Shown: positions 1 to 7,063 of the stretch, piece by piece
How the letters are laid out: each line of letters begins with the position of its first letter
How positions within the stretch are numbered: position 1 is the first letter of the stretch
The notes under the pieces: generated by a model
The model's input: the letters and a program-made list of their open reading frames with translations, nothing else
Databases searched by the model: none
What the model was told of the DNA's origin: nothing
NCBI GenBank assembly: GCA_964615565.1
Contig: CAZTPC010000014.1
Span: forward strand, 1 to 26,193
Origin: CAZTPC01 sp964615565
Lineage (GTDB): Bacteria > Patescibacteriota > Saccharimonadia > Saccharimonadales > AWTP1-31
Length of the DNA stretch: 26,193 nucleotides
Direction: 5' to 3'
Translations under genes and position numbers: made by a program

Positions 1-51
1 CGGCAACCTCGAAGTTAACAGCTTCTTGCTCCACCATTGAGCTACCCGGGA
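1..51 (-). tRNA. tRNA-Asn (GTT), partial at window edge
   Basis: Read on the minus strand, positions 51 to 45 give the 5' acceptor strand TCCCGGG. It is followed by TA, a D arm with stem GCTC/GAGC and loop AATGGTG, an anticodon stem GAAG/CTTC and loop CTGTTAA with anticodon GTT, a variable loop AGGTT and the start of the T stem (GCCG). The T arm and 3' acceptor lie beyond the window. The outermost anticodon-stem pair is A-G, a minor mismatch. A TAGAAT hexamer sits only 2 nt upstream, too close to serve as its -10 box. Confidence 0.9.
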
Positions 52-99
52 ATATTCTAGGCTCCAACTTGAGGACATGTCCTGAGCGGTTGAAGCCGG

Positions 100-136
100 G
101 AATAACAATGAGAACTCGTTGGTACAAGATTCTCAT
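100..136 (-). terminator. Hairpin with U-rich tail downstream of the Nudix gene
   Basis: On the minus strand 136-130 (ATGAGAA) pairs with 114-108 (TTCTCAT). Inside, after a single bulged T at 129, CTTG (128-125) pairs with CGAG (118-115) including one G-U, leaving a 6-nt loop. The strand continues TGTTATT, moderately U-rich, as expected for a Rho-independent terminator of the leftward Nudix/smpB transcript. The tail is weak, so this could also be part of a leader or small RNA. Confidence 0.45.
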
Positions 137-180
137 CGCTAGGAATTAAGGTACATGCTCTTTTTGGGAGCGACCGATGC

Positions 181-209
181 ATTATACCTGAGGTGGAGCT
201 AATCGACAA
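181..209 (-). promoter_or_regulatory. Candidate leftward sigma70-type promoter overlapping the Nudix 3' end
   Basis: On the minus strand TTGTCG (209-204) and TATAAT (186-181) are separated by exactly 17 bp. The -35 box lies inside the last codons of the Nudix gene. Transcription would start near 174 and run through the hairpin at 136-108 towards tRNA-Asn. It could serve the tRNA through a long leader, or make a short RNA of about 70 nt ending at the hairpin. Confidence 0.4.
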
Positions 210-705
210 GATGGAGCAATTCGAGCCACTTGAGTGTATTGGATAAGTATATTTCGGGTGTTTCGGCTAGCTCCTGCAGAAGCTTTTCTTTGCTAATCCA
301 GCGAACATTGTCCACTTCAGTTTGTTGGAGTTTGAACTCTTCAGCTGGCCAATCACACATAACCATGTAATTCATGCCCATGCGAATATCTCCAGGCCCG
401 CCATCCCAACGCACCTTTTGCATTTTTTGTAATGGGAAGCCGGTAAGGCCGATCTCTTCATGGAGTTCTTTGATGGCATTTTGTCCATACGTTTCACCTT
501 CTTCGACGGTTCCAGCGCAAGCAGGGCCCCATAAGTTTGGGTAATTCTTTTTATGTCGGCTTCGCTGAGCAATGAGTAGCTCGCCCTGACTATTCTGAAC
601 CCAGACGACTGTCATACGGGTTCGCTCATCTGGTCTTTGCTCGCTCCGTGGTCTAATTCGGATTATCTCGTCATTGTCGTCAACGACCACGACTGTGTCG
701 CTCAT
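199..705 (-). CDS. Nudix hydrolase (isopentenyl-diphosphate-isomerase-like subgroup)
   Basis: This is a 168-aa protein with a near-canonical Nudix box at about residues 65-87: G-x5-E-x7-[K]-E-L-x-E-E-x-G-L, with Lys in place of the usual Arg. The two Glu residues of the EE pair and the first Glu are the expected metal ligands. The preceding stretch, with NSQGELLIAQRS and a later NLWGPACAG, resembles the IDI/YfcD-like Nudix group, which acts on isopentenyl diphosphate or related pyrophosphates. The substrate cannot be fixed from sequence. Its ATG overlaps the smpB stop as ATGA, so it is probably translated by coupling with smpB. It is the last gene of the leftward group, with a hairpin downstream. 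Confidence 0.88.
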   Translation of the reverse strand: MSDTVVVVDDNDEIIRIRPRSEQRPDERTRMTVVWVQNSQGELLIAQRSRHKKNYPNLWGPACAGTVEEGETYGQNAIKELHEEIGLTGFPLQKMQKVRWDGGPGDIRMGMNYMVMCDWPAEEFKLQQTEVDNVRWISKEKLLQELAETPEIYLSNTLKWLELLHLVD

Positions 706-1184
706 GCCCGTGATTTTTCCTTGATCATAGAACGAGCTTCTTTGGTTTCGGCCCGTGCTTTAAGGGTTTGTCGTTTATCGTATAGCTTTTTACCTCGCCC
801 GGCAGAGATACGAACTTTTATAAAACGCCCTTGGGTAAGGACTTCTAGAGGGACAATTGTTTGGCCTTGGTGTTTGAGTTGGATAAGCTGATCGATCTCT
901 TTGCGCTTAGCTAATAGTTTGCGAGTGCGAGTTTGAGCGTCGTCGGCAATAGGGATACCTGGCATACCTGAGATGGTCGAGTTGATGAGCCAGAGTTCGT
1001 TGTCTTTGATGGTCACGTATGAACCACGAAGTTGGCCATGGCCTTTGCGAAGGGCTTTAGTTTCGGCACCAGTTAAAGCAATACCCACGACAAAACTACC
1101 GTCGAGGTTGTAATCGTGGCGGGCTCGGCGGTTTTGAATAAGTTTTGGTTGGTTCGGTTTCTTCTTTGCTGACTTCTTGGCCAT
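702..1184 (-). CDS. smpB: SsrA-binding protein SmpB
   Basis: SmpB binds tmRNA and delivers it to stalled ribosomes for trans-translation. The protein (about 160 aa from the ATG at 1184) has the family signature: N-terminal NRRARHDYNLDGSFVVGIAL, then LTGAETKALRKG, a mid-region RTRKLLAKRKEI, GRFIKVRI followed by GRGKKLYDKR, and a basic C-terminal tail. A GTG at 1190 is in frame, but it overlaps the previous stop. A TACAAT -10 box at 1192-1197 sits 7 nt before the ATG, favouring ATG 1184 on a leaderless mRNA. The tmRNA gene itself is not in the window. The Nudix gene follows with a 4-nt overlap. Confidence 0.95.
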   Translation of the reverse strand: MAKKSAKKKPNQPKLIQNRRARHDYNLDGSFVVGIALTGAETKALRKGHGQLRGSYVTIKDNELWLINSTISGMPGIPIADDAQTRTRKLLAKRKEIDQLIQLKHQGQTIVPLEVLTQGRFIKVRISAGRGKKLYDKRQTLKARAETKEARSMIKEKSRA

Positions 1185-1189
1185 GACCA

Positions 1190-2095
1190 CTATTGTAACT
1201 GATCTGACCGAAGAACGGCAGACTTAACAATTTGCCATGGTTTGCTGTTGCCTGCCTTTTTCTCGGCGTACCACCACTCTAGTCCCCAAAGGTCTATAGT
1301 GGGCAGCTTTGTAGCAATCGCCGCTTGGATGTTCTCGGACAAGATTTCGGGGCTCATCGACTTGGCTTTTTCGGTATCGTCCATATCCCAGATATTCTTT
1401 GGTCCCCATGGTTCTGCCTGAAGTTCATGGATAAAACTTGGTCGCCTCCAGAGGATTTTAATAAGGAGAGCCCGGAGCTTGAATATCCATGGTTGATAAA
1501 TCGATTTTCGGTATGCTCCTTTGTCGAATGTAACTCGGTAGAAAGAAAAACCGACAATGCTTGGGATTGGCTGACGAAATGGTATGCCCCAGCTAGTGCT
1601 AGTAGTCATGATGATCGGCTTGAGTCCACCTATCTGCGAGACGAGTGTGTATTCGTTCCTGAGTCGGGCACGATCGAAGTCGCCATTCTTGCCAAAGTTC
1701 TCTAGTAGTGCTTCGTTTTCTAGTTGCCAGCTAACCACAACGTGTTTGTAACGATATCGCTCGACAACGGCCGTGATGAACATTAAGAGTGCCTGATTAC
1801 GTTCGTTTTTAGGTATATCTGATACCCAAGATGGCCAATGACTTTCGGGCCAACGTGGCTGGCGCGCACCAAGGCACATCGTGATTGTTCCACCAGCTCG
1901 TTCTATGGCCGCAACTTGCTTGTCTAACTCTACAAAATCATAACTACCACGGACTTGCTCAATCTCATCCCAATAGCTCATGAGTCGAAATCGGGTAATT
2001 CCCAGTTCTTTTACGGCGGCTCGTAACACCTTAACGGATTCCACATTAAAATTCCGACACTGTTTTACAGAAAGACTGGCTCCAAATTCGGGCAT
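1190..2095 (-). CDS. Glycoside-hydrolase-like TIM-barrel protein, soluble paralog
   Basis: This 301-aa protein resembles clan GH-A glycoside hydrolases. An early strand FRLMSYWDEIE is followed by a G-x-YDF-x2-LD pattern typical of the GH42/GH39/GH5 type of barrel. WQLENE places the acid/base Glu at E128 of an NE pair, and IHELQAEPWG offers the nucleophile E224. The conserved tail contains IDLWGLEWWY. I cannot assign a family or substrate. No signal peptide or transmembrane helix is seen, unlike the paralog just upstream (2123-3340), which shares most of these motifs. It has its own -10 box in the 27-nt gap between the two genes. Its stop (TAG 1192-1190) abuts smpB. Confidence 0.8.
   Translation of the reverse strand: MPEFGASLSVKQCRNFNVESVKVLRAAVKELGITRFRLMSYWDEIEQVRGSYDFVELDKQVAAIERAGGTITMCLGARQPRWPESHWPSWVSDIPKNERNQALLMFITAVVERYRYKHVVVSWQLENEALLENFGKNGDFDRARLRNEYTLVSQIGGLKPIIMTTSTSWGIPFRQPIPSIVGFSFYRVTFDKGAYRKSIYQPWIFKLRALLIKILWRRPSFIHELQAEPWGPKNIWDMDDTEKAKSMSPEILSENIQAAIATKLPTIDLWGLEWWYAEKKAGNSKPWQIVKSAVLRSDQLQ
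1192..1197 (-). promoter_or_regulatory. -10 box TACAAT for smpB (leaderless)
   Basis: TACAAT ends 7 nt before the ATG at 1184, placing the transcript start at or beside the start codon. It lies inside the last codons of the upstream glycosidase gene. No convincing -35 is seen. Confidence 0.45.
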
Positions 2096-2101
2096 AGTTC
2101 T

Positions 2102-2107
2102 AGTATA
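2102..2107 (-). promoter_or_regulatory. -10 box TATACT for the soluble glycosidase (leaderless)
   Basis: TATACT is followed by six bases (AGAACT) and then the ATG at 2095, so the predicted transcript starts at the start codon. It lies in the short gap after the anchored paralog. Confidence 0.5.
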
Positions 2108-2122
2108 CGATTTTTTAGCGGA

Positions 2123-3340
2123 TTACTTTTCGTAACAGTCGTAACACTGTTGGTCTCGGATGGCTGCCTTACCGGCTTCCCATAAACTATCGTCGTGTAG
2201 TTTTACTTTGCGCCAGTACCACATTTCTACGCCCCAGAGATCGATCTCGCGCATGCCAGTTGCTTTACCGTACTTGATACGGTCGGTTAAGCGTTCTGCA
2301 CTGAGTGATTTATCCTGTTCTTCAATTGAGATATCTTTGATACCTTTGTTTGGCCCCCATGGTTCTGTTTGGAGTTCGTGCACGATTACATCTTTGCCAG
2401 TAAGTATCTTGTTGCCGCCTGCTAGGAACGCGTAGAACCAAGCTGGGAACGGATACTCGAAGTATCGCTTAGTGATAGTCTTGTCCCAGACTCGCTTGTA
2501 GATAGATACGCCAGAAACATCAGGGATTGGCGCGTAGATTGGCCAGCCCCAGGCATTGTTACTACGAGTAACAATTAACTTGTGATGTGGGTCGAGGCGC
2601 TTAACATAATTGAACTCATCAACCAGGCGTTCGCGGGTATGATCCGGGCAGATGCCAAAGGCTTTTAGGAAGAATTCGTTCTCGAGCTGGTATGTATCGA
2701 GTGCTGGGTTGTCTTTGTATCGATTAACAACCTTGCCAATAAACGTCTTGAGCTGCGGATACCACTTGTCTTTTGGTTGTTTGGCTGCCCATTCTGGCAT
2801 GTGGCACTCTGGCCAACGTGGCTGGCGGAGGCCGATTGCAAGCGAAACAGTACCACCTGCTGCCTGGATTTTCTTAAACTGCCAGTCGAGCTCACTAAAG
2901 TCGTATTGCCCAGGAGTTTTTTCGATAGAGTCCCAGTAACTAACGATTCGGAAATGACGAATGTTAAGGTCGTTTATCATTGCGTCTAGGGTAGACTCTG
3001 GTTCTAGTTCAAAGTATCGGGCATAACTTGGTATGAATGTTGCACCAAACTTAAACTCTTTGTGTCGCTGTGAAATGATGTACCACTGGGCTATTCCGTA
3101 TGCCGATCCGACCAAGAAAATCAGGACTGCACATAGTACCAGCGCGATTTTAGTGAAGATGCCCTGCTCTTTAACCCAGTACCTTGGTTTTTCAAAACGC
3201 AAATGTCGGAGGAGTCGTTTGTAGGCTCTCGCTTCTTTCTCTCCTTTGTGCTGACTGAGTAATTTTCGTTCGGCAGCAAGCTCTGCGGCCTTAGCGGCTC
3301 GGCGGGCTATAACTTCTTTAGTATTAGGCTGTCGGCTCAT
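2123..3340 (-). CDS. Membrane-anchored glycoside-hydrolase-like protein
   Basis: The protein has 405 aa. Residues 1-62 are strongly basic and probably cytoplasmic. A single hydrophobic segment at about 63-88 acts as a signal anchor. From residue 97 onward there is an extracytoplasmic TIM-barrel homologous to the 301-aa neighbour. Matching motifs are HFRIVSYWDSIE, YQLENE (putative acid/base E222), VHELQTEPWGP (putative nucleophile E322) and IDLWGVEMWYW. By GH-A precedent it should cleave a glycan outside the membrane. The true substrate is unknown and binding without hydrolysis is possible. The upstream gap of 28 nt is shared with the divergent glycosyltransferase; no clear -10 was found for this gene. 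Confidence 0.8.
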   Translation of the reverse strand: MSRQPNTKEVIARRAAKAAELAAERKLLSQHKGEKEARAYKRLLRHLRFEKPRYWVKEQGIFTKIALVLCAVLIFLVGSAYGIAQWYIISQRHKEFKFGATFIPSYARYFELEPESTLDAMINDLNIRHFRIVSYWDSIEKTPGQYDFSELDWQFKKIQAAGGTVSLAIGLRQPRWPECHMPEWAAKQPKDKWYPQLKTFIGKVVNRYKDNPALDTYQLENEFFLKAFGICPDHTRERLVDEFNYVKRLDPHHKLIVTRSNNAWGWPIYAPIPDVSGVSIYKRVWDKTITKRYFEYPFPAWFYAFLAGGNKILTGKDVIVHELQTEPWGPNKGIKDISIEEQDKSLSAERLTDRIKYGKATGMREIDLWGVEMWYWRKVKLHDDSLWEAGKAAIRDQQCYDCYEK

Positions 3341-3356
3341 ATATGGTTTTATTTGT

Positions 3357-3362
3357 TACTAT
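3357..3362 (+). promoter_or_regulatory. -10 box TACTAT for the glycosyltransferase (leaderless)
   Basis: TACTAT is followed by TTAGTT and the ATG at 3369, a 6-nt gap. It sits in the 28-nt divergent gap, so any -35 would lie within the neighbouring coding start. Confidence 0.42.
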
Positions 3363-3368
3363 TTAGTT

Positions 3369-4235
3369 ATGAAACGTGCGTCTAAAACGCTTACGGTTGC
3401 AATAATTATACCAGTTTATAACGAGGGCCACCGCATTACTGCCTGCCTGGATGCAATTGCCGCACAGACCGACAAACCCGAGGAGGTCATTGTTGTTGAT
3501 AATAATTGCACCGACGACACAATCGCCAAAGCAAAAAAATACACATTTGTGAAAGTTGTAAAAGAAAATGTACAAGGAGCAGTTGCTGCTCGTAACAGAG
3601 GTTTTAACATAGCAAAGAGTGATATCTTGGGTCGTATCGATGCGGATAGCCAGATATCTACCGATTGGGTGTATGTGCTGCGCCGGAGTTTTGATGACCC
3701 CGCTGTAGATGGAGTGACTGGACCGGGCTGGAGTTTACTACTCCCGAGAGTCCGGAAGCCTATGACACTGATGTGGAGCAAATTGTACTTCATTTGGACA
3801 GAGATGTTCTTTAGGGTGCCGGTAATGTGGGGCGCCAATATGGCTATCCGCCGAACTGCTTGGCAAAAAATCGCCGCTGAAGTCTGTTTGGATGGTAAGA
3901 TGGTGCACGAAGATCATGATATTTCACTAGTACTCCAGGCCTATGCTGGCAAGGTTAGGTATACTGACAAACTCACCTTTACGAGCTATAGCCAGGCATA
4001 TCATTACTTCCCAAAGCTTCTTTTATATACCTTAATGCGACACACAGGGAGGGATTACCACCGTACTATCGGTACGCTCGACAGATTGCCCTACACCGTT
4101 CCTCGTTGGAGGAGCTTTGTTATGTATGCTGTCGGCTGGCCAATTATTGGCATCTTCTTTACGGCTAGTTTTTTAGCGTGGCCTATCGACCTGCTCATGA
4201 AGGTGCTCGGCCGGCAGCGTAGCTGGTTAAGCTGA
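3369..4235 (+). CDS. Family 2 glycosyltransferase, membrane associated
   Basis: This is a 288-aa GT-A fold glycosyltransferase. IIIPVYNEG (residues 12-20) and IVVDNNCTDDT (41-51) form the nucleotide-sugar Rossmann half. DAD at 91-93 is the metal-binding DxD. HED at 180-182 is the likely base region. A hydrophobic segment at about 250-275 near the C terminus should hold it to the membrane. It is expected to transfer a sugar from a nucleotide donor to a lipid or surface glycan; donor and acceptor are unknown. It is divergent from the glycosidase pair, which suggests a shared surface-glycan theme (inference). Its TGA stop directly abuts the stop of the convergent nuclease gene. Confidence 0.9.
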   Translation: MKRASKTLTVAIIIPVYNEGHRITACLDAIAAQTDKPEEVIVVDNNCTDDTIAKAKKYTFVKVVKENVQGAVAARNRGFNIAKSDILGRIDADSQISTDWVYVLRRSFDDPAVDGVTGPGWSLLLPRVRKPMTLMWSKLYFIWTEMFFRVPVMWGANMAIRRTAWQKIAAEVCLDGKMVHEDHDISLVLQAYAGKVRYTDKLTFTSYSQAYHYFPKLLLYTLMRHTGRDYHRTIGTLDRLPYTVPRWRSFVMYAVGWPIIGIFFTASFLAWPIDLLMKVLGRQRSWLS

Positions 4236-4799
4236 TTATTGAGTACTGGACTGGCCTGATTTGTTGGTTTCAACTTCGCAGTTGCCCCAAAGCCCAAGGC
4301 TCTGTTTTTCGGCGTCTGCTTGGTATCGCTTAAACTCGTCCATCTTGGTAAATGGAAAATACACGTAGGCAAAGCCGTAGCCCTTTTTAATGATTTCGGC
4401 ATTAACTAGTCGCCCGTCTGGCAAGTATACGTAACGCAGTAAGCGGTTGTAGCGATCGCGGTTAGTCGTTTCTGTGTCGGTTTGTAATCGCACACGATTG
4501 GCGCCAATGAGCTGCTTGGTAAAAGCTGCGGCGGATTGACCATAGCACTGAACGCTCTTGCGTGGATCATGTGTTTCGGGCGTATCAACGCCGATGAGTC
4601 GAATCTTTTCGGTAGTGCCAGCCATATCAACTTGGATGGTGTCACCATCAGTAAAACTTGTGACGCGGTACAAGCCTGGCTGGTTTTGTTCGGCTGTTTG
4701 AGTGAGAGAGCTAAAGTAGCCGCGCTGTTGTAGTAAAGCAAAAATAGACACGAGTATTGAGATAACTAGTGTTCTGGTGGCTTTCTTTCCGCGAGACAT
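4236..4799 (-). CDS. Thermonuclease (SNase-like), membrane anchored or secreted
   Basis: This is a 187-aa protein of the Staphylococcus nuclease family, which hydrolyses DNA and RNA with calcium. An N-terminal hydrophobic segment (about 10-25) directs it to or across the membrane. The SNase domain spans about 43-175 with DGDTI (51-55), IRLIGVDTPET (66-76) and DRYNRLLRYVY (115-125). The catalytic R67, E75 and R119 equivalents and the acidic calcium ligands are all present. C85 and C174 could form a disulfide. For an organism with little nucleotide synthesis this could supply nucleotides from external nucleic acids (inference). It converges with the glycosyltransferase with no bases between stops. 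Confidence 0.92.
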   Translation of the reverse strand: MSRGKKATRTLVISILVSIFALLQQRGYFSSLTQTAEQNQPGLYRVTSFTDGDTIQVDMAGTTEKIRLIGVDTPETHDPRKSVQCYGQSAAAFTKQLIGANRVRLQTDTETTNRDRYNRLLRYVYLPDGRLVNAEIIKKGYGFAYVYFPFTKMDEFKRYQADAEKQSLGLWGNCEVETNKSGQSSTQ

Positions 4800-4805
4800 A
4801 TCACT

Positions 4806-4811
4806 AGCCTA
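4806..4811 (-). promoter_or_regulatory. Weak -10 box TAGGCT for the nuclease
   Basis: TAGGCT keeps the TAnnnT positions and ends 6 nt before the ATG at 4799. It is GC-rich for a -10 box, so it is the weakest member of the set. Confidence 0.25.
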
Positions 4812-4885
4812 ACCTTCCAAAGCTTTTTATAGCAAGCCAATAATTCGTAGCAAATACAACAATATACAGAGATGGACCATGCGCA

Positions 4886-4891
4886 TATACT
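4886..4891 (+). promoter_or_regulatory. -10 box TATACT for the 297-aa gene (leaderless)
   Basis: TATACT is followed by TCTCAC and the ATG at 4898. There is no Shine-Dalgarno site in the gap and no convincing -35. Confidence 0.5.
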
Positions 4892-4897
4892 TCTCAC

Positions 4898-5791
4898 ATG
4901 CAGAGAGTTGTCGACGCTCGGACACCCGAGCAGCTTGATATTTTTGTCCGCGGAAGCGAGCTGCTTGAGGAAGACCTCCGGCATTTTACTGACCGACATC
5001 ATTATGATCAGGATGCAATGACACGGATTGCAAGTGGCTTGGCAGCCCTGCGGCACAGTCCGGTTATACGTGAGACAACCGTCGACCATGTGTTGGAGTT
5101 TGTGGATACGACCACTGGTTTAAGCAGAGGCGAGCAAGAACCTAGCCCTGAACATGCCCAAGCAATGACAATTGGTTCTCGAGCCGCGGCCACTGTTTGC
5201 CGGTTCGAAGGACTGCCTGATGGCACGCAACAGGATATGTACGAGAAAAGCACACGACAATTTATGTGGCTTACTGCTAACCATGAAACCAGCACTCCCC
5301 GTCAGCGAGCTATGACCGCCATCGATGTCGCAACTATCTTTGGTCAAAAGTCAGATATCAGTAGTACCTATACACATATCGATCGGTACCTTACTACATG
5401 GAGAAATAGCCTACCTAGAGAGTTTACTGCGCTTACCCCTGACCTCGCCAAAGAGGCAGTCGAGTCAGTTCGTATGCTTATCGACTTGGCAGTCAAAGAT
5501 CGAACAAACGGCAGTATTACCCGGTTGATACGAGCGCATGCACTTCCGTTTGCGGTACCTTTTGAAGGGACCGAATACGAACCGCCAAGAGCCAGGTTTC
5601 TTTTAGAGCTTTGTCTAGAGGTGGGAATCCTCGAAAAACAGCCAAAAATCATTCCAAGAATCTTAAAAGAGGCTAAGCGACTAGGTATTGTGCCTACAGA
5701 CGATGAGGTAGTGCAAATTATTGGGCCTCATTACGACAACCATCGAAAAAGACTGTTTGACCGCATTCAAAAAGTACGAGCAGCGGCTTAG
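4898..5791 (+). CDS. Hypothetical helical cytoplasmic protein
   Basis: I do not recognise this 297-aa protein. It has no signal peptide, transmembrane helix or obvious catalytic motif. The composition and heptad-poor charged stretches suggest an all-alpha soluble fold, with Arg/Lys-rich segments toward the C terminus (IPRILKEAKRLGIVP and a basic end RIQKVRAA). The start is supported by a -10 box exactly 6 nt upstream; no other in-frame ATG fits. Its stop overlaps the stop of the convergent cobO-like gene by 4 nt. Codon use looks like that of its neighbours, so there is no sign of recent transfer. Confidence 0.8.
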   Translation: MQRVVDARTPEQLDIFVRGSELLEEDLRHFTDRHHYDQDAMTRIASGLAALRHSPVIRETTVDHVLEFVDTTTGLSRGEQEPSPEHAQAMTIGSRAAATVCRFEGLPDGTQQDMYEKSTRQFMWLTANHETSTPRQRAMTAIDVATIFGQKSDISSTYTHIDRYLTTWRNSLPREFTALTPDLAKEAVESVRMLIDLAVKDRTNGSITRLIRAHALPFAVPFEGTEYEPPRARFLLELCLEVGILEKQPKIIPRILKEAKRLGIVPTDDEVVQIIGPHYDNHRKRLFDRIQKVRAAA

Positions 5792-6357
5792 TAGTCAATG
5801 CCAGGGTTGGCTAGGAACTTGTCGTCGAAGTGATGCTTGATCTTCTTCATCTCGGTGGCAATATCTACTTGATCGAGTAATTCTTTTGGAAAGTTTCGGC
5901 CGGTTAGACAGAGACTTGTCTTTGGCGATCGTGCTCTGAATAGTTTCTTGAGCTGCATAGTGGTGATTAGTCCATCATGTACAGCGTTGTTAAGCTCATC
6001 GCAGATGACGAGATCGTAATTGCCGCTACTTACGGCTTCGAGTGCTTGGTTATACGTTTCGAGAGCGGCTTCTTTGTGTTGCTCTTCCGAAACGTGCTGG
6101 GGGCTCATGTCGCCTGCCTTATAAAATCCTTTACCTCCCTTAAAGAAGTACAGCTGGTCTTTGTATAGCGGCTGGATATCTCGAATAAACACATGTTCAC
6201 CTACGCCCCAATACTTAATAAACTGGATGAAAGCTACATTCCAGCGGTTGCCAAGGGCACGAACCATTAGGCCAAGACTGGCACTTGTTTTGCCTTTGCT
6301 ATCACCGGTGTAGACAATTACTACCGACTCTTTGGTCTTAAAATCCTCAAAGCTCAT
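5788..6357 (-). CDS. CobO/CobA-type corrinoid adenosyltransferase
   Basis: This is a 189-aa P-loop protein of the CobA/CobO/BtuR family, which transfers the adenosyl group of ATP to cob(I)alamin or cob(I)yrinic acid diamide. VYTGDSKGKTSASLGL (15-30) holds the modified P-loop GDSKGKT at 18-24. YDLVICDELNNAVHDGLI is the Walker B region. LCLTGRNFP and the ending MKKIKHHFDDKFLANPGIDY match the family C terminus closely. Length is typical. No other cobalamin gene is visible, so it may adenosylate a salvaged corrinoid or have another role. It has a leaderless-type -10 box upstream. Confidence 0.9.
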   Translation of the reverse strand: MSFEDFKTKESVVIVYTGDSKGKTSASLGLMVRALGNRWNVAFIQFIKYWGVGEHVFIRDIQPLYKDQLYFFKGGKGFYKAGDMSPQHVSEEQHKEAALETYNQALEAVSSGNYDLVICDELNNAVHDGLITTMQLKKLFRARSPKTSLCLTGRNFPKELLDQVDIATEMKKIKHHFDDKFLANPGIDY

Positions 6358-6363
6358 GTAGCT

Positions 6364-6369
6364 ATTCTA
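6364..6369 (-). promoter_or_regulatory. -10 box TAGAAT for the adenosyltransferase (leaderless)
   Basis: TAGAAT is followed by AGCTAC and the ATG at 6357, a 6-nt gap with no ribosome-binding site. Confidence 0.48.
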
Positions 6370-6379
6370 CTTGAGAGAC

Positions 6380-7012
6380 TTACGCAGCGCCAATGCTAGA
6401 ATCGGACGACTCACTTCTGGTAGTAGGCACAGAGCCGAGATCGCCCACTCGGCGGAGCATAATTGCGTCGTCATACATCAGTCGTAAGACTCTCTTTGCA
6501 CTAGCGACTTCGCCAGGAGCAATATCGGCGATTCGTTCTTTCTCGAGGCGAGTAAGAATGCTCATCGGCGTTGAATCGTTGAACTGTTTAGTTCGAGCAA
6601 CTACGTTCATAAAGCTCGCCCTATCAAATACGGTTGGGTCTGCGTATTTTTCTTCACTTGTATTTGGTCGGTAGAAGTTTGAGGCCAACTTTTGAGTCGC
6701 TAAGTTGATCATATGGGCTGCGACTCTTGACCGTTCGATTGCGGCTTCTAGCTCTTGCTGCCCTGCGGATTGTCCAGCCCCTAGTTCGCGGGTTACTTGT
6801 TCTAGGACTGTTTCACTGACAATTAAACTAGCCTGACCCAGGGTTGCAAGCAGCACGTCGCTGGCGTCTCCTTGGTTGGCTTCGATGCCGATAATTAGTA
6901 GATTTGGGGTGGCGAGGGCCGAACGCCATGTGGGCAATAACAGTTCTGCGGTTGTAGTTGGGACCTCAGAAAGATGAGGGTGCGAAAATAATGGTGCTTG
7001 TGTAGCGCTCAT
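6380..7012 (-). CDS. Hypothetical soluble protein
   Basis: I do not recognise this 210-aa protein. It lacks a signal peptide and transmembrane helices. The middle (about 50-115) is Ala/Gln/Glu-rich and likely helical. A conserved-looking segment with FDRASFMNVVARTKQF and a Ser-rich C-terminal tail follow. Unlike most of its neighbours it has a Shine-Dalgarno site, AGGAG at 7020-7024, 7 nt before the ATG. It also has a full promoter with a palindrome in the spacer (7034-7063), so it is likely a regulated gene. Confidence 0.8.
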   Translation of the reverse strand: MSATQAPLFSHPHLSEVPTTTAELLLPTWRSALATPNLLIIGIEANQGDASDVLLATLGQASLIVSETVLEQVTRELGAGQSAGQQELEAAIERSRVAAHMINLATQKLASNFYRPNTSEEKYADPTVFDRASFMNVVARTKQFNDSTPMSILTRLEKERIADIAPGEVASAKRVLRLMYDDAIMLRRVGDLGSVPTTRSESSDSSIGAA

Positions 7013-7033
7013 ACCTTAACTCCTAGTGCCCTT

Positions 7034-7063
7034 AATATACCACAAATAGTGGTGTTGTGTAAA
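7034..7063 (-). promoter_or_regulatory. Promoter of the 210-aa gene with palindrome in the spacer
   Basis: On the minus strand TTTACA (7063-7058, five of six consensus bases) and TATATT (7039-7034) are 18 bp apart. The predicted start is near 7027, giving a short leader that carries AGGAG. The spacer contains the perfect inverted repeat ACCAC-AAATA-GTGGT (7039-7053). Confidence 0.55.
7039..7053. repeat. Inverted repeat ACCAC-N5-GTGGT, candidate operator
   Basis: A perfect 5-bp inverted repeat with a 5-nt centre lies between the -35 and -10 boxes of the 210-aa gene. It touches the first base of the -10. A repressor or a MerR-like spacer-binding activator would bind in this place. Confidence 0.5.

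Noticed and set aside
54..59. TAGAAT as a -10 box for tRNA-Asn
   Set aside because: It ends 2 nt before the mature tRNA 5' end, so transcription would start inside the tRNA.
71..137. tRNA-Ser-like D arm on the plus strand (TGTCCTGAGCGGTTGAAG)
   Set aside because: No matching anticodon arm, T arm or 3' acceptor strand follows, so the resemblance is limited to the D arm.
1188..1190. GTG start of smpB at 1190
   Set aside because: It overlaps the upstream stop codon, lacks a ribosome-binding site, and the -10 spacing favours ATG 1184.
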